DNA of 64,000 nt from Maricaulis parjimensis. Lineage in GTDB: Bacteria; Pseudomonadota; Alphaproteobacteria; Caulobacterales; Maricaulaceae. Below the pieces are notes generated by a model. It had not been told where the DNA came from. It ran no database searches and saw only the letters and a program-made list of their open reading frames with translations. The stretch spans positions 33,400 through 97,399 of the forward strand of contig NZ_JADOTT010000010.1 in the NCBI RefSeq assembly GCF_016817355.1, in the 5' to 3' direction. Within the stretch, counting starts at the first letter, position 1; each line of letters starts with the position of its first letter. Made by a program: the position numbers and the translations under genes. Below are positions 30,247-37,928 of this stretch, in pieces.

Positions 30247-31596
30247 CTATTCCGTCCCCAGAATGTCCAGGGCGACGGCCGTCATGGCTTCGGCGGCCTG
30301 GACGATGGTGCCTTCCGGGTCGTCCGGGGCGAAGAAGGGGGAGTGGTTGGAAGGCGGGGTGACGCCGTCATCGACATAGGATTGGAGACGTTCCCGTGTC
30401 GTGCCGCCGACCCAGAACATGAAGGTCGGGATATTGTGTTCGGTACGGTGGTATTGGGAATAATCCTCGCCGCCCATGACCGGATCGGTCTCGATGACGT
30501 TGGCGGCCCCGAAACGCTCGCGCATGGCGGCAACGGCGCGGTCGGCCAGTTCCGGCGAATTGTAGAGGGCCGGCGTGTAGATCTCTTCGATCTCGACGCG
30601 CGGATATTCCGATTCCAGCAGGCCGTAGGCCGCCGCCTGGGCATGGGCGATGCGCTCAATGCCGGACAGGAGCAATTCCCGCGTCTCGTCGGAATAGGAG
30701 CGCACGGTGAGCTGGAGGTGGGCCTCGTCGGAAATAATGTTGTGCTTGGCACCGGCATTGAAGGCACCGACGGTGACAACGCCCGGCTCGAGCGGAGACA
30801 GCTCGCGCGAGACCAGGGATTGCAGGTTCACGACAATCATCGAAGCCAGATAGATCGGGTCCTTGGTGGTGTGCGGATAGGCACCGTGGCCACCGCGGCC
30901 CTGAACATAGATGTCGACACTGTCGACATTGGCCATCGCATAGCCGGGCACATAGGTGATCATGCCGGTGGGGATGGCGGAAAAGGTGTGGAAGGAAATG
31001 TTGAAGTCGGGCGTCGGGAAGCGCTCGAACAGACCGTCTTCCAGCATGGCGACAGCGCCCTCACCCAATTCCTCGGCCGGCTGGCCGATCAAGACCAGCG
31101 TGCCGGACCAGTCATCCTGGTTCTCGATCAGCTGGCGGGCCGCCCCGACCAGGGCGGTCATGTGGGTGTCGTGGGCGCAGGCATGCATGACCGGGTTTTC
31201 AACTCCGCGATGGTCGACATCCGTGTCCGTGGAGGCATAGGAGAGGCCCGTCTGTTCCGGGACCGGCAGGCCGTCCATGTCGGCGCGGAGCATGAGGGTC
31301 GGACCTTCACCATTTTCCAGCACGGCGACAATGCCGGTACCGCCAATGCCTTCGGTGACCTCATAGCCCAGGGCCCGCAGTTCGGAGGCTAGGCGGGCGG
31401 CCGTTTCGTGTTCCTGGTGGGAGAGTTCCGGATGCGCGTGGAAGTGCCGGTAGAGACCTTCCAGATTGGCTTCATAATCGGCGGTGATGGCTGCGCGCAG
31501 GGCATCATCGCCTGCATCCTCCTGGGCCGCGGCGAAACCCGCACTCCCCAGCGCCAAACCCATAGCCGTCGTCAAAGCGAGCAGATGCCGTGTCAT
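30247..31596 (-). CDS. Exported M20-family amidohydrolase
   Basis: 449 residues with a signal peptide (MTRHLLALTTAMGLALGSAG, cut near AAAQ). The start at 31596 is preceded at nine bases by AAGGGG; an ATG nine bases earlier directly abuts that site. Metal-binding motifs of the HipO/amidohydrolase branch are present (MHACAHDTHM, GQPAEELGEG, VMGGEDYSQY), with the dimerisation-domain motif GRGGHGAYPH. It is probably a periplasmic zinc peptidase or N-acyl amino-acid hydrolase. It is divergent from the ABC transporter operon. Confidence 0.88.
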   Translation of the reverse strand: MTRHLLALTTAMGLALGSAGFAAAQEDAGDDALRAAITADYEANLEGLYRHFHAHPELSHQEHETAARLASELRALGYEVTEGIGGTGIVAVLENGEGPTLMLRADMDGLPVPEQTGLSYASTDTDVDHRGVENPVMHACAHDTHMTALVGAARQLIENQDDWSGTLVLIGQPAEELGEGAVAMLEDGLFERFPTPDFNISFHTFSAIPTGMITYVPGYAMANVDSVDIYVQGRGGHGAYPHTTKDPIYLASMIVVNLQSLVSRELSPLEPGVVTVGAFNAGAKHNIISDEAHLQLTVRSYSDETRELLLSGIERIAHAQAAAYGLLESEYPRVEIEEIYTPALYNSPELADRAVAAMRERFGAANVIETDPVMGGEDYSQYHRTEHNIPTFMFWVGGTTRERLQSYVDDGVTPPSNHSPFFAPDDPEGTIVQAAEAMTAVALDILGTE

Positions 31597-31746
31597 TGAA
31601 CTCATCCCCTTGTTCGATGTTGGACGCATTCGAACGGTCCGATGGGGAAAGGTCAATGCGTCTTCGCTGCCCAACCGCAAAGCCGGCGGGACGATGGCCA
31701 CGACAATCCCCGCTGTCCGCTCAGCATGGGCAGCTAGGTTGGCGGC

Positions 31747-32688
31747 ATGACAGAGACTGTTCTGAGATTCGATGATGTCACGCTGCGCTATGGCCGGCTG
31801 ACGGCGCTGGACCAGGTGAGCCTGAATGTCCCGGCCGGCGCGATCTATGGCTTTCTGGGCCCCAATGGCGCCGGGAAGACCTCGGCCATCCGGTGTGCCA
31901 TGGGGCTGATCCGGCCCCAGTCCGGCCAAATCTCGATCGGCGGTGCGGATGTCTTCCGCCAGCGGCGCAGAGCGCTGGCCAGTGTTGGCGCGATCATCGA
32001 GACGCCCGCCCTCTTCCCCAATCTGACCGGCCGGGAGAATCTCGAAGTCACCCGCCAGGTGCTGGGCACGCCGCGCGCGCGGATGGATGAGGTGCTGGAG
32101 ATTGTCGACATGGCGCATGAAGCCCACCGCCGTGTCGGCCAGTATTCGCTGGGCATGCGCCAGCGGATCGGATTGGCCCGGGCCCTGCTGACGCGCCCCA
32201 AACTCCTGATCCTGGATGAGCCGACCAATGGTCTGGACCCGGCCGGGATCCGCGACATGCGCGAACTGATCCGCGATCTGCCCCAGCGCACCGGCGCGAC
32301 GATCTTCATGTCCTCCCACCTGCTGAGCGAGGTGGAGCATATCGCCAGCCATGTCGGCCTGTTGCAGAACGGGCGTGTCCTGTTCAACGGCTCGCTGAAG
32401 GAGCTGGCGGACCAGCAACAGGCGCGGCTGATCGTGGATGCGGAGCCGGCCGAGCAGGCTGAAAACGTGCTGGACCGGTTTGCGCCCGGCGCCTGGGTGC
32501 GGGACGGAGCGCGCTTCACCCTGACCGGCGATTGCCCCCGCACACCGCAGGACATCGCGGCGCTCAATGCTGCGCTTGTCGAGGCCGGCTGTGCCGTCTC
32601 CGCTTTGCACCTGGAGGAAGCCGATCTGGAATCGACCTTCCTCACCCTCACCCGTTCGGCTGCATCGCCCCAGGAGGACGCCGCATGA
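31747..32688 (+). CDS. ABC transporter ATP-binding protein
   Basis: 313 residues. Walker A GPNGAGKTSAIR, signature YSLGMRQRIGLARAL, Walker B LLILDEPTNGLDP and H-loop SSHLLSEVEHI are all intact. The domain layout with a C-terminal extension is that of the BcrA/NatA/CcmA-type exporters. It partners the ABC-2 permease encoded next, whose start overlaps its stop (ATGA). The substrate is unknown. Confidence 0.93.
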   Translation: MTETVLRFDDVTLRYGRLTALDQVSLNVPAGAIYGFLGPNGAGKTSAIRCAMGLIRPQSGQISIGGADVFRQRRRALASVGAIIETPALFPNLTGRENLEVTRQVLGTPRARMDEVLEIVDMAHEAHRRVGQYSLGMRQRIGLARALLTRPKLLILDEPTNGLDPAGIRDMRELIRDLPQRTGATIFMSSHLLSEVEHIASHVGLLQNGRVLFNGSLKELADQQQARLIVDAEPAEQAENVLDRFAPGAWVRDGARFTLTGDCPRTPQDIAALNAALVEAGCAVSALHLEEADLESTFLTLTRSAASPQEDAA

Positions 32689-33410
32689 TCCGGATCCTGA
32701 CCGCCGAAGCGCTGAAATTGCGCCGCTCCCTGGTCCTGCTGGTCGCGGCGACGCCGCCCGTCATGGTCTATCTGCTCGGCGTGCTGGTCGTTGCCAGCGG
32801 GGAAGGTCCCGATGAATGGCTCATGCTGACCATGAGCGGGGCGGCCGTGTGGGCCTTCTTCCTGATGCCCATGTCAGCCATCGGTCTGACCGCGCTGATG
32901 GCACAGCTGGAACACGGACCGAGCACCTGGACGCATACGCTGGGCCTGCCAGTCCCCCGCTGGCAGATCTTTTTGGCCAAGGCGGTCGTGGCGCTCCTGC
33001 TGATGGCGCTGGTCAGCCTGGCCGTGGCCTTTGCCAGCTGGGCCGCGCCGATGACCGGCATGCTCCTGTCCGGCTCGGTCGAGATCCAGGGCCAGTTCGA
33101 CATTGAGCGGGCCTGGAATCTGTATTCCCGCATCCTGATGTCAGGCCTGCTGGTGATTGCCATCCAGTGGACGCTGGCGATGCGGTTCCGCAGTTTTGCC
33201 GTGCCGGTCTCGGCCGGGATTGGCGGAACCTTCGTCGCGGTGGCGGCGACCAGCGCGGACAAGGGGATCTACTTCCCCTGGCTGATGCCGGTGAATGTCC
33301 TGGCCTCCGACCCGGAGCGGGCGGAGTTCGTCATCCGCACCGGGTTGATCGGCGGTGTTCTGGTGTTTGCGGCCGCCATTGTCTGGCTGAGCCGCAAGGA
33401 CTGGCGCTAG
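32685..33410 (+). CDS. ABC-2 type transporter permease
   Basis: 241 residues with about six transmembrane segments, starting MIRILTAEALKLRRSLVLLV, a typical ABC-2 permease N terminus. CAGGAGG lies upstream and the start overlaps the ATPase gene by four bases, so the two form one exporter. The segment TWTHTLGLPVPRWQIFLAK resembles the conserved cytosolic loop of this family. The substrate is unknown. Confidence 0.88.
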   Translation: MIRILTAEALKLRRSLVLLVAATPPVMVYLLGVLVVASGEGPDEWLMLTMSGAAVWAFFLMPMSAIGLTALMAQLEHGPSTWTHTLGLPVPRWQIFLAKAVVALLLMALVSLAVAFASWAAPMTGMLLSGSVEIQGQFDIERAWNLYSRILMSGLLVIAIQWTLAMRFRSFAVPVSAGIGGTFVAVAATSADKGIYFPWLMPVNVLASDPERAEFVIRTGLIGGVLVFAAAIVWLSRKDWR

Positions 33411-33420
33411 CGGATGCTCG

Positions 33421-33915
33421 TCAGCCTTTGGGGCGAAGCATGTCGATCACCATCAGTGTCGACGTGCCGTGCGCGACGATCTTGCCGTCGGCATTGGTGA
33501 TGTGGGCTTCCGCCGTGATGATCTGGCGGCCACGTCCGACCACACGGGCCTCGCACAGGATGGGACGGCCATCGGGCAGGATGGGTCGCGTGAAATTGGC
33601 CTTGGTCTCGATTGTGGTTTGGGCCTGGCCGGCCGGTAGCAGGGAATGGGCGGCGCAAGCCGTGGCGCTGTCGACAAGGGTCAGCGCCCAGCCGCCATGC
33701 ACGGTTCCGGCCGGATTGAGCAGGCTGGGTGTGGGATGGCCTTCGAACACAGCCCGCCCCTCTTCCACCTCAACCAGAAGAAAGCCGAGCGTCTGAGACA
33801 TGGGCGGCGCAGGCAGACGGCCCTCGATCATGGCCTGCATGGTTTCCAGACCGCTCATCTGTGCCAGGCCCTCGCCCGGCGTCACGCCGTAGCGGGTTTT
33901 CGTCTCAACCGTCAT
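33421..33915 (-). CDS. PaaI-type hotdog-fold thioesterase
   Basis: 164 residues, hotdog fold. The family motif NPAGTVHGGWALTLVDSATA at about residues 66-85 includes the HGG loop; the C-terminal strand region ITAEAHITNADGKIVAHGTS also fits. It likely hydrolyses acyl- or aryl-CoA thioesters. It is convergent with the ABC permease gene and downstream of the metG cluster after a 124-bp gap. Confidence 0.88.
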   Translation of the reverse strand: MTVETKTRYGVTPGEGLAQMSGLETMQAMIEGRLPAPPMSQTLGFLLVEVEEGRAVFEGHPTPSLLNPAGTVHGGWALTLVDSATACAAHSLLPAGQAQTTIETKANFTRPILPDGRPILCEARVVGRGRQIITAEAHITNADGKIVAHGTSTLMVIDMLRPKG

Positions 33916-34039
33916 GGGACTTCCCTTCTCCTGTGTCGCGGACAGAGTGCCGCGTCCTGCCGCGGCGGCAAGCCGGAAGGCGCTTCAACACCGTATGCTA
34001 GCCATGCCGTACTGACGGCGTGCTGTCAGGAGATGGGCG

Positions 34040-34333
34040 TCAGACGCCCTTGGCCTTGAAATGCGCGATGTCGTCATCGGCGGTCAGGCAGGTGCCGCGC
34101 AGATTGGAGGCGTGGTCTGGGAAGTCGTGAACGCGGGACCAGAGCGTCTGCTTCATGTCGAGCGGAAAGCTCTTGAAACGGCGGGCCGCGTGACCGATCG
34201 CCAGAATGCCGGCATTGATCACCCAGGGATCATTGGAGGCGGCAGCCTTTTCCAGCACCGGGGCCAGATCCTCCAGGCTCTCGCACTCCATGGCGAGGCT
34301 GACGATCGCGAGAGGTTCCAGCTTCGCGTTCAC
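34040..34333 (-). CDS. Small conserved-looking hypothetical protein
   Basis: 97 residues with no recognised family. It looks all-helical (LEPLAIVSLAMECESLEDLAPVLEKA, WVINAGILAIGHAARRF), faintly like a HEAT-type helix pair, and has no signal peptide. It is probably real because its start overlaps the stop of the peptidyl-prolyl isomerase gene by four bases (ATGA) and codon use matches its neighbours. The function is unknown. Confidence 0.6.
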   Translation of the reverse strand: MNAKLEPLAIVSLAMECESLEDLAPVLEKAAASNDPWVINAGILAIGHAARRFKSFPLDMKQTLWSRVHDFPDHASNLRGTCLTADDDIAHFKAKGV

Positions 34334-35193
34334 TCGCCATCCTCCAACAATCGCACAGCGGCGGGCATGTGACAGGCCTCGATCACCGGCGGCGGGGTCT
34401 GGAAGAAGAATTCATGCGTGCGATTGCGGCGGGCGGCCTTGGCCTCGGCGAAAGTCTCACTGTCCGTGCGCAGGATTTCATAATGCGGCTGATCGGCCTC
34501 GGGCAGATCGGCGGCAACGCGCATGGAGAGGATGGTGTCGCGGGCGTCCGGGTCGGCGATGACGCCGGAATTCACCGCCGGATTGCCGCGGCGCAGGGCC
34601 TGGACATGCTCCATCCCGTCAATCACCCGGCCGAAGACCGACATGATGCGATCCAGATGGCGGGGACCATGGCCGATCACGATGTAGAATTCGACATCGC
34701 CGCTATCGGGATCATTGCCGCGCGCCATGGCGACTGTGCCCGGACAATGGATCGGCCAGACTTCCGAGCCCTCATCATTCATCGCCGCCGGCATGCCGCG
34801 GACATGACCCACGGTCGGTGCGTAAAGATCCGGGTCGATCATCGGTGTGAAGGTGACGCTGCCGGCCGGGACCGTGAACTCGCCCTCAAGCACGGGATAT
34901 TGCGGCAGGTCGATACTGTCCTCTTCCTCGCCGCGACCGCCCTGGGCCACGAAACCGTCGATCACGCGATAAAAGCTGCGGCCGTCGAAGAAACCGTCGC
35001 GGGCGGCCTGGCGCATGCGTCCGGCATGCTCCGGCGCGATCCAGTCGGCCAGTTCCACGACAATGGTGCCGTCCTCCACCTCGATGAGGAGCAGGTCTTC
35101 CGGATCGGCCAGGCGCCAGTCCGGATCGGTCTGGGCGGCGGCGGGCAGGCTGGCGGTGAGGCCGAGCGCGAGAGCAAGAGCGAAGGCTTTCAT
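34330..35193 (-). CDS. Exported cyclophilin-type peptidyl-prolyl isomerase
   Basis: 287 residues with a signal peptide (MKAFALALALGLTASLPAAAQ). A cyclophilin domain follows: FYRVIDGFVAQGG near the usual FHRVI...QGG, GTVAMARGNDPDSGDVEFYI near the GxxxMAR...SQFFI motif, and LDRIMSVFGRVIDGMEHV. It likely helps fold exported proteins. It is longer than typical cyclophilins, with an extra C-terminal segment of about 75 residues. It starts 11 bp after metG on the same strand. Confidence 0.9.
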   Translation of the reverse strand: MKAFALALALGLTASLPAAAQTDPDWRLADPEDLLLIEVEDGTIVVELADWIAPEHAGRMRQAARDGFFDGRSFYRVIDGFVAQGGRGEEEDSIDLPQYPVLEGEFTVPAGSVTFTPMIDPDLYAPTVGHVRGMPAAMNDEGSEVWPIHCPGTVAMARGNDPDSGDVEFYIVIGHGPRHLDRIMSVFGRVIDGMEHVQALRRGNPAVNSGVIADPDARDTILSMRVAADLPEADQPHYEILRTDSETFAEAKAARRNRTHEFFFQTPPPVIEACHMPAAVRLLEDGE

Positions 35194-35203
35194 GGCCGCG
35201 TCC

Positions 35204-36919
35204 CTAATCTTGTGAACCGCCGAAGCGCTCGGACCATTCGGCCAGCTGGGCATCCTCGATCTTGGCGAAGAGAACAGCCGGCGGCTCGATGGCATGGCCA
35301 TGCGGCAAGGCATCCAGCAGGGTTTTCATGTCATCACCGAATTGCCAGGAGCGCTTGTCTTCGGAAACCCCCAGCGCATCGAGCACAGTGGCCGCGGCAT
35401 TGGGGATGAAGGGCTGGGCCAGGATGGCAAAGAGGACGACCAGGTTGAGACCCGTGCGTACGCCGATGGCGGCGGCGTCGACATCGGACTTGTACTTCAC
35501 CCAGGGCTCCGCCTTGGTGAGATATTCATTGCCGGCCGCCCAGACCGCGCGGACCTCGGAGGCCGCCTTGCGGAACTCCATGGCTTCCATATTGGCAATG
35601 ATGGCCGGCAGGCGCTGCTCCAGCTCGGCGGCGATCCAGTCTTCCGCCTCGCCCCATTCGCCGGTGGCCGGCACCTGGCCGTCAAACTTGGAGGCCGTGT
35701 ATTTGGTGATCCGGTTGACGAAATTGCCCAGCACATTGGCCAGGTCGGAATTGATCAGCGACTGGAAATGCTCCCAGGTGAAAGCACTATCCGAGCCTTC
35801 CGGGGCATTGGCGGTGAGATACCAGCGCCAGTAATCGCCCGGCAGAAGATCCAGCGCCTGGTCCATGAAGACGCCGCGCTTTTCGGAGGTGGAGAATTTG
35901 CCGCCATACCAGGTTAGCCAGTTGAAGGCTTTCAGCTTGTCGACGGTCTTCCACGGCTCCTGCGAGCCCAGAATGGTCGCCGGGAAGGAGACGGTATGGA
36001 AGGCGACATTATCCTTGCCCATGAACTGGACATAGGTGACGTCGTCAGCGCCCTTGTCGGTGCGCCACCAGCTTTCCCAATCGCCCCCATTGGCCTGGGC
36101 CCATTCCTCGCTGGCCCCGATATAGCCGATCGGCGCATCGAACCAGACATAGAAGACCTTGGTTTCAAAGCCCGGGCGCGGGGCACCGTCCTTGGTCACC
36201 GGCACGCCCCATTTCAGATCGCGGGTGATGGAGCGGTCACGCAGGCCTTCATCGAGCCATTTATAGGCGATGGACTTGGCGAGCGAGGGCCAGCCATCGG
36301 AGGCGTCGACCCAGTCGCGGATCTGGCCTTCCATCTTGGTCTGGAGCAGGTGGAGATGCTTGGTCTCGCGCACTTCCAGGTTCTTGGAGCCGGAAATCTT
36401 GGAATAAGGCTCTTTCAGATCGGTCGGTTCGAGCAGGCGGCCGCAGCTGTCGCACTGGTCGCCACGCGCGCGCTCGAAGCCGCAATGCGGACAGGTGCCC
36501 TCGACATAGCGGTCCGGCAGGAAACGGCCATCATCGATGGAGAAGACCTGGTGCTCGACGCGTTCCTCGATCAGACCCTTCTCTTCGAGCACTTCGGCGA
36601 AATGCTGGGTCAGGCGGATATTCGGCTCGTTCGAGGTGCGGCCGAAATAATCATAGCTGAGCGAGAAGCCGTCACCGGCACGCTTCTGGATATCGTGCTG
36701 CTCATCGCAATAGGCGCGCACATCCATGCCGGCATCAGCCGCGGCCAGCTCGGCCGGCGTGCCATGTTCATCCGTGGCGCAGATGAAGAGGACATCATTC
36801 CCCATCAGGCGCTGGAAACGGGCATAGACATCCGCCGGCAGCATCGAACCGGCCAGATTCCCCAAATGCTTGACGCCATTGATATAGGGCAGAGCGCTGG
36901 TGATCAGTATGCGGGCCAT
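35204..36919 (-). CDS. metG: Methionyl-tRNA synthetase
   Basis: 571 residues. HIGH-like HLGN is at the N terminus, and the four-cysteine zinc knuckle appears as CPHCGF and CDSCGR (about 143-162). The KMSKS loop is present in the variant form KFSTSEKRG. There is no C-terminal tRNA-binding domain, as in the shorter MetG class. It charges initiator and elongator tRNA-Met. It is upstream of, and probably co-transcribed with, the cyclophilin and the small hypothetical gene. Identity is firm. Confidence 0.97.
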   Translation of the reverse strand: MARILITSALPYINGVKHLGNLAGSMLPADVYARFQRLMGNDVLFICATDEHGTPAELAAADAGMDVRAYCDEQHDIQKRAGDGFSLSYDYFGRTSNEPNIRLTQHFAEVLEEKGLIEERVEHQVFSIDDGRFLPDRYVEGTCPHCGFERARGDQCDSCGRLLEPTDLKEPYSKISGSKNLEVRETKHLHLLQTKMEGQIRDWVDASDGWPSLAKSIAYKWLDEGLRDRSITRDLKWGVPVTKDGAPRPGFETKVFYVWFDAPIGYIGASEEWAQANGGDWESWWRTDKGADDVTYVQFMGKDNVAFHTVSFPATILGSQEPWKTVDKLKAFNWLTWYGGKFSTSEKRGVFMDQALDLLPGDYWRWYLTANAPEGSDSAFTWEHFQSLINSDLANVLGNFVNRITKYTASKFDGQVPATGEWGEAEDWIAAELEQRLPAIIANMEAMEFRKAASEVRAVWAAGNEYLTKAEPWVKYKSDVDAAAIGVRTGLNLVVLFAILAQPFIPNAAATVLDALGVSEDKRSWQFGDDMKTLLDALPHGHAIEPPAVLFAKIEDAQLAEWSERFGGSQD

Positions 36920-37039
36920 ATCGATTTTCTTCTCTCGCGCGAAAAACGGGATAAACTCGACGGTCTGAAAGGCGGCTCATGAGCGAGTCTGCCTGACCGG
37001 GCGAGACATACAGGCCCGGCATGGGGGAGGAAACAGGAA

Positions 37040-37474
37040 ATGCCGCGGATACTGGGATTGAACCCGCTCGCCGTACTGGTGGCGGGGATCGCCTTCTGGA
37101 TGGTGGGTGCCATGTGGTACGGCGCGCTCTTTGCCGATCTCTGGTTCGGCTTGTGGGGTTTCACCGATGCCGACGAAGCCCGGATGGAGGCCGTCATGGC
37201 ACCGGCCATGCTCGCCGGACTGTTTCAGTGCCTGCTCTTAGCAGGTTTTCTGGGCAAGGCGCTGAAGACCGTGAATGCCGAGGGTCTGGTATCAGCCATC
37301 AAATGGGCCGTCTTTTTCTGGGCAGGTTTTGTCCTGCTGGCCCAGGCCTATGGTGCCATCTACGCCCTGCAGCCTGTCCTGCTCCTGGTTCTGGACGGGG
37401 CTCACACGCTGACCGGCTTTGTGGTGATGAGCGTGGTTCTCACCCTCATGGACAAGATCGCCGTGAAGGACTGA
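37040..37474 (+). CDS. DUF1761 family membrane protein
   Basis: 144 residues, four transmembrane helices, matching the DUF1761 layout (start LNPLAVLVAGIAFWMVGAMWYG, then FTDADEARME and SAIKWAVFFWAGFVLLAQAY). The ribosome-binding site is GGAGG about 12 bases before ATG. The function of the family is unknown. It is followed by a strong terminator and is divergent from metG. Confidence 0.88.
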   Translation: MPRILGLNPLAVLVAGIAFWMVGAMWYGALFADLWFGLWGFTDADEARMEAVMAPAMLAGLFQCLLLAGFLGKALKTVNAEGLVSAIKWAVFFWAGFVLLAQAYGAIYALQPVLLLVLDGAHTLTGFVVMSVVLTLMDKIAVKD

Positions 37475-37513
37475 CGTCCGGCATTCCGTTTTGCGAACCG
37501 AAAATTGCAGACC

Positions 37514-37545
37514 AAAGAGCCCGCCACCTGGCGGGCTCTTTTTTG
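37514..37545 (+). terminator. Rho-independent terminator of the DUF1761 gene
   Basis: Inverted repeat AGAGCCCGCC (37516-37525) and GGCGGGCTCT (37530-37539) with loop ACCT, followed by TTTTTG. It lies 40 bp after the stop. Flanking A and T runs make it potentially bidirectional. Confidence 0.92.
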
Positions 37546-37928
37546 TTGCCGCTAACGCATTTTGAGAAAGATTCTCTCAAAATGCGCGCATAGTAGCGTT
37601 TGAAAACGCATCAAAATTGCTTTGTTCGGGAATTTGAGCAATGGGTCTGCTTCATCATGCAGCAGAGCCGCGCTGCGCTGCACCAAAATGTTGCGACCGC
37701 GAAGATTCCGCCGGTTTTTTCGCGGACTCATTTGATCCCCTCCCGGGCCGTTTCGACACTTTCACGACATGAGCCGCTGACCCAACGGATCCGTACTCGC
37801 CAAGCAGAGCGAAGGATTCGAGCGAACCCCTGCTCACCCGGTCCGATGCTGCGTCCACGCGCAGCCGGATCACGACGGAGGAAACGGAGCGAGAAGCAAA
37901 CCTGTCAGTCCAAGTAAGGGGATTACGC
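37546..37928. promoter_or_regulatory. Upstream region of the second TonB-dependent receptor (383 bp, no gene)
   Basis: Contains a hairpin with 12-bp arms (CGCATTTTGAGA at 37556-37567, complement 37575-37586, 7-base loop), then CGTTT/AAACG at about 37597-37610. The rest has no supported gene; short open frames on both strands have no ribosome-binding site. AAGGGG precedes the receptor ATG. The hairpins could be an operator or a repeat. Confidence 0.5.
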
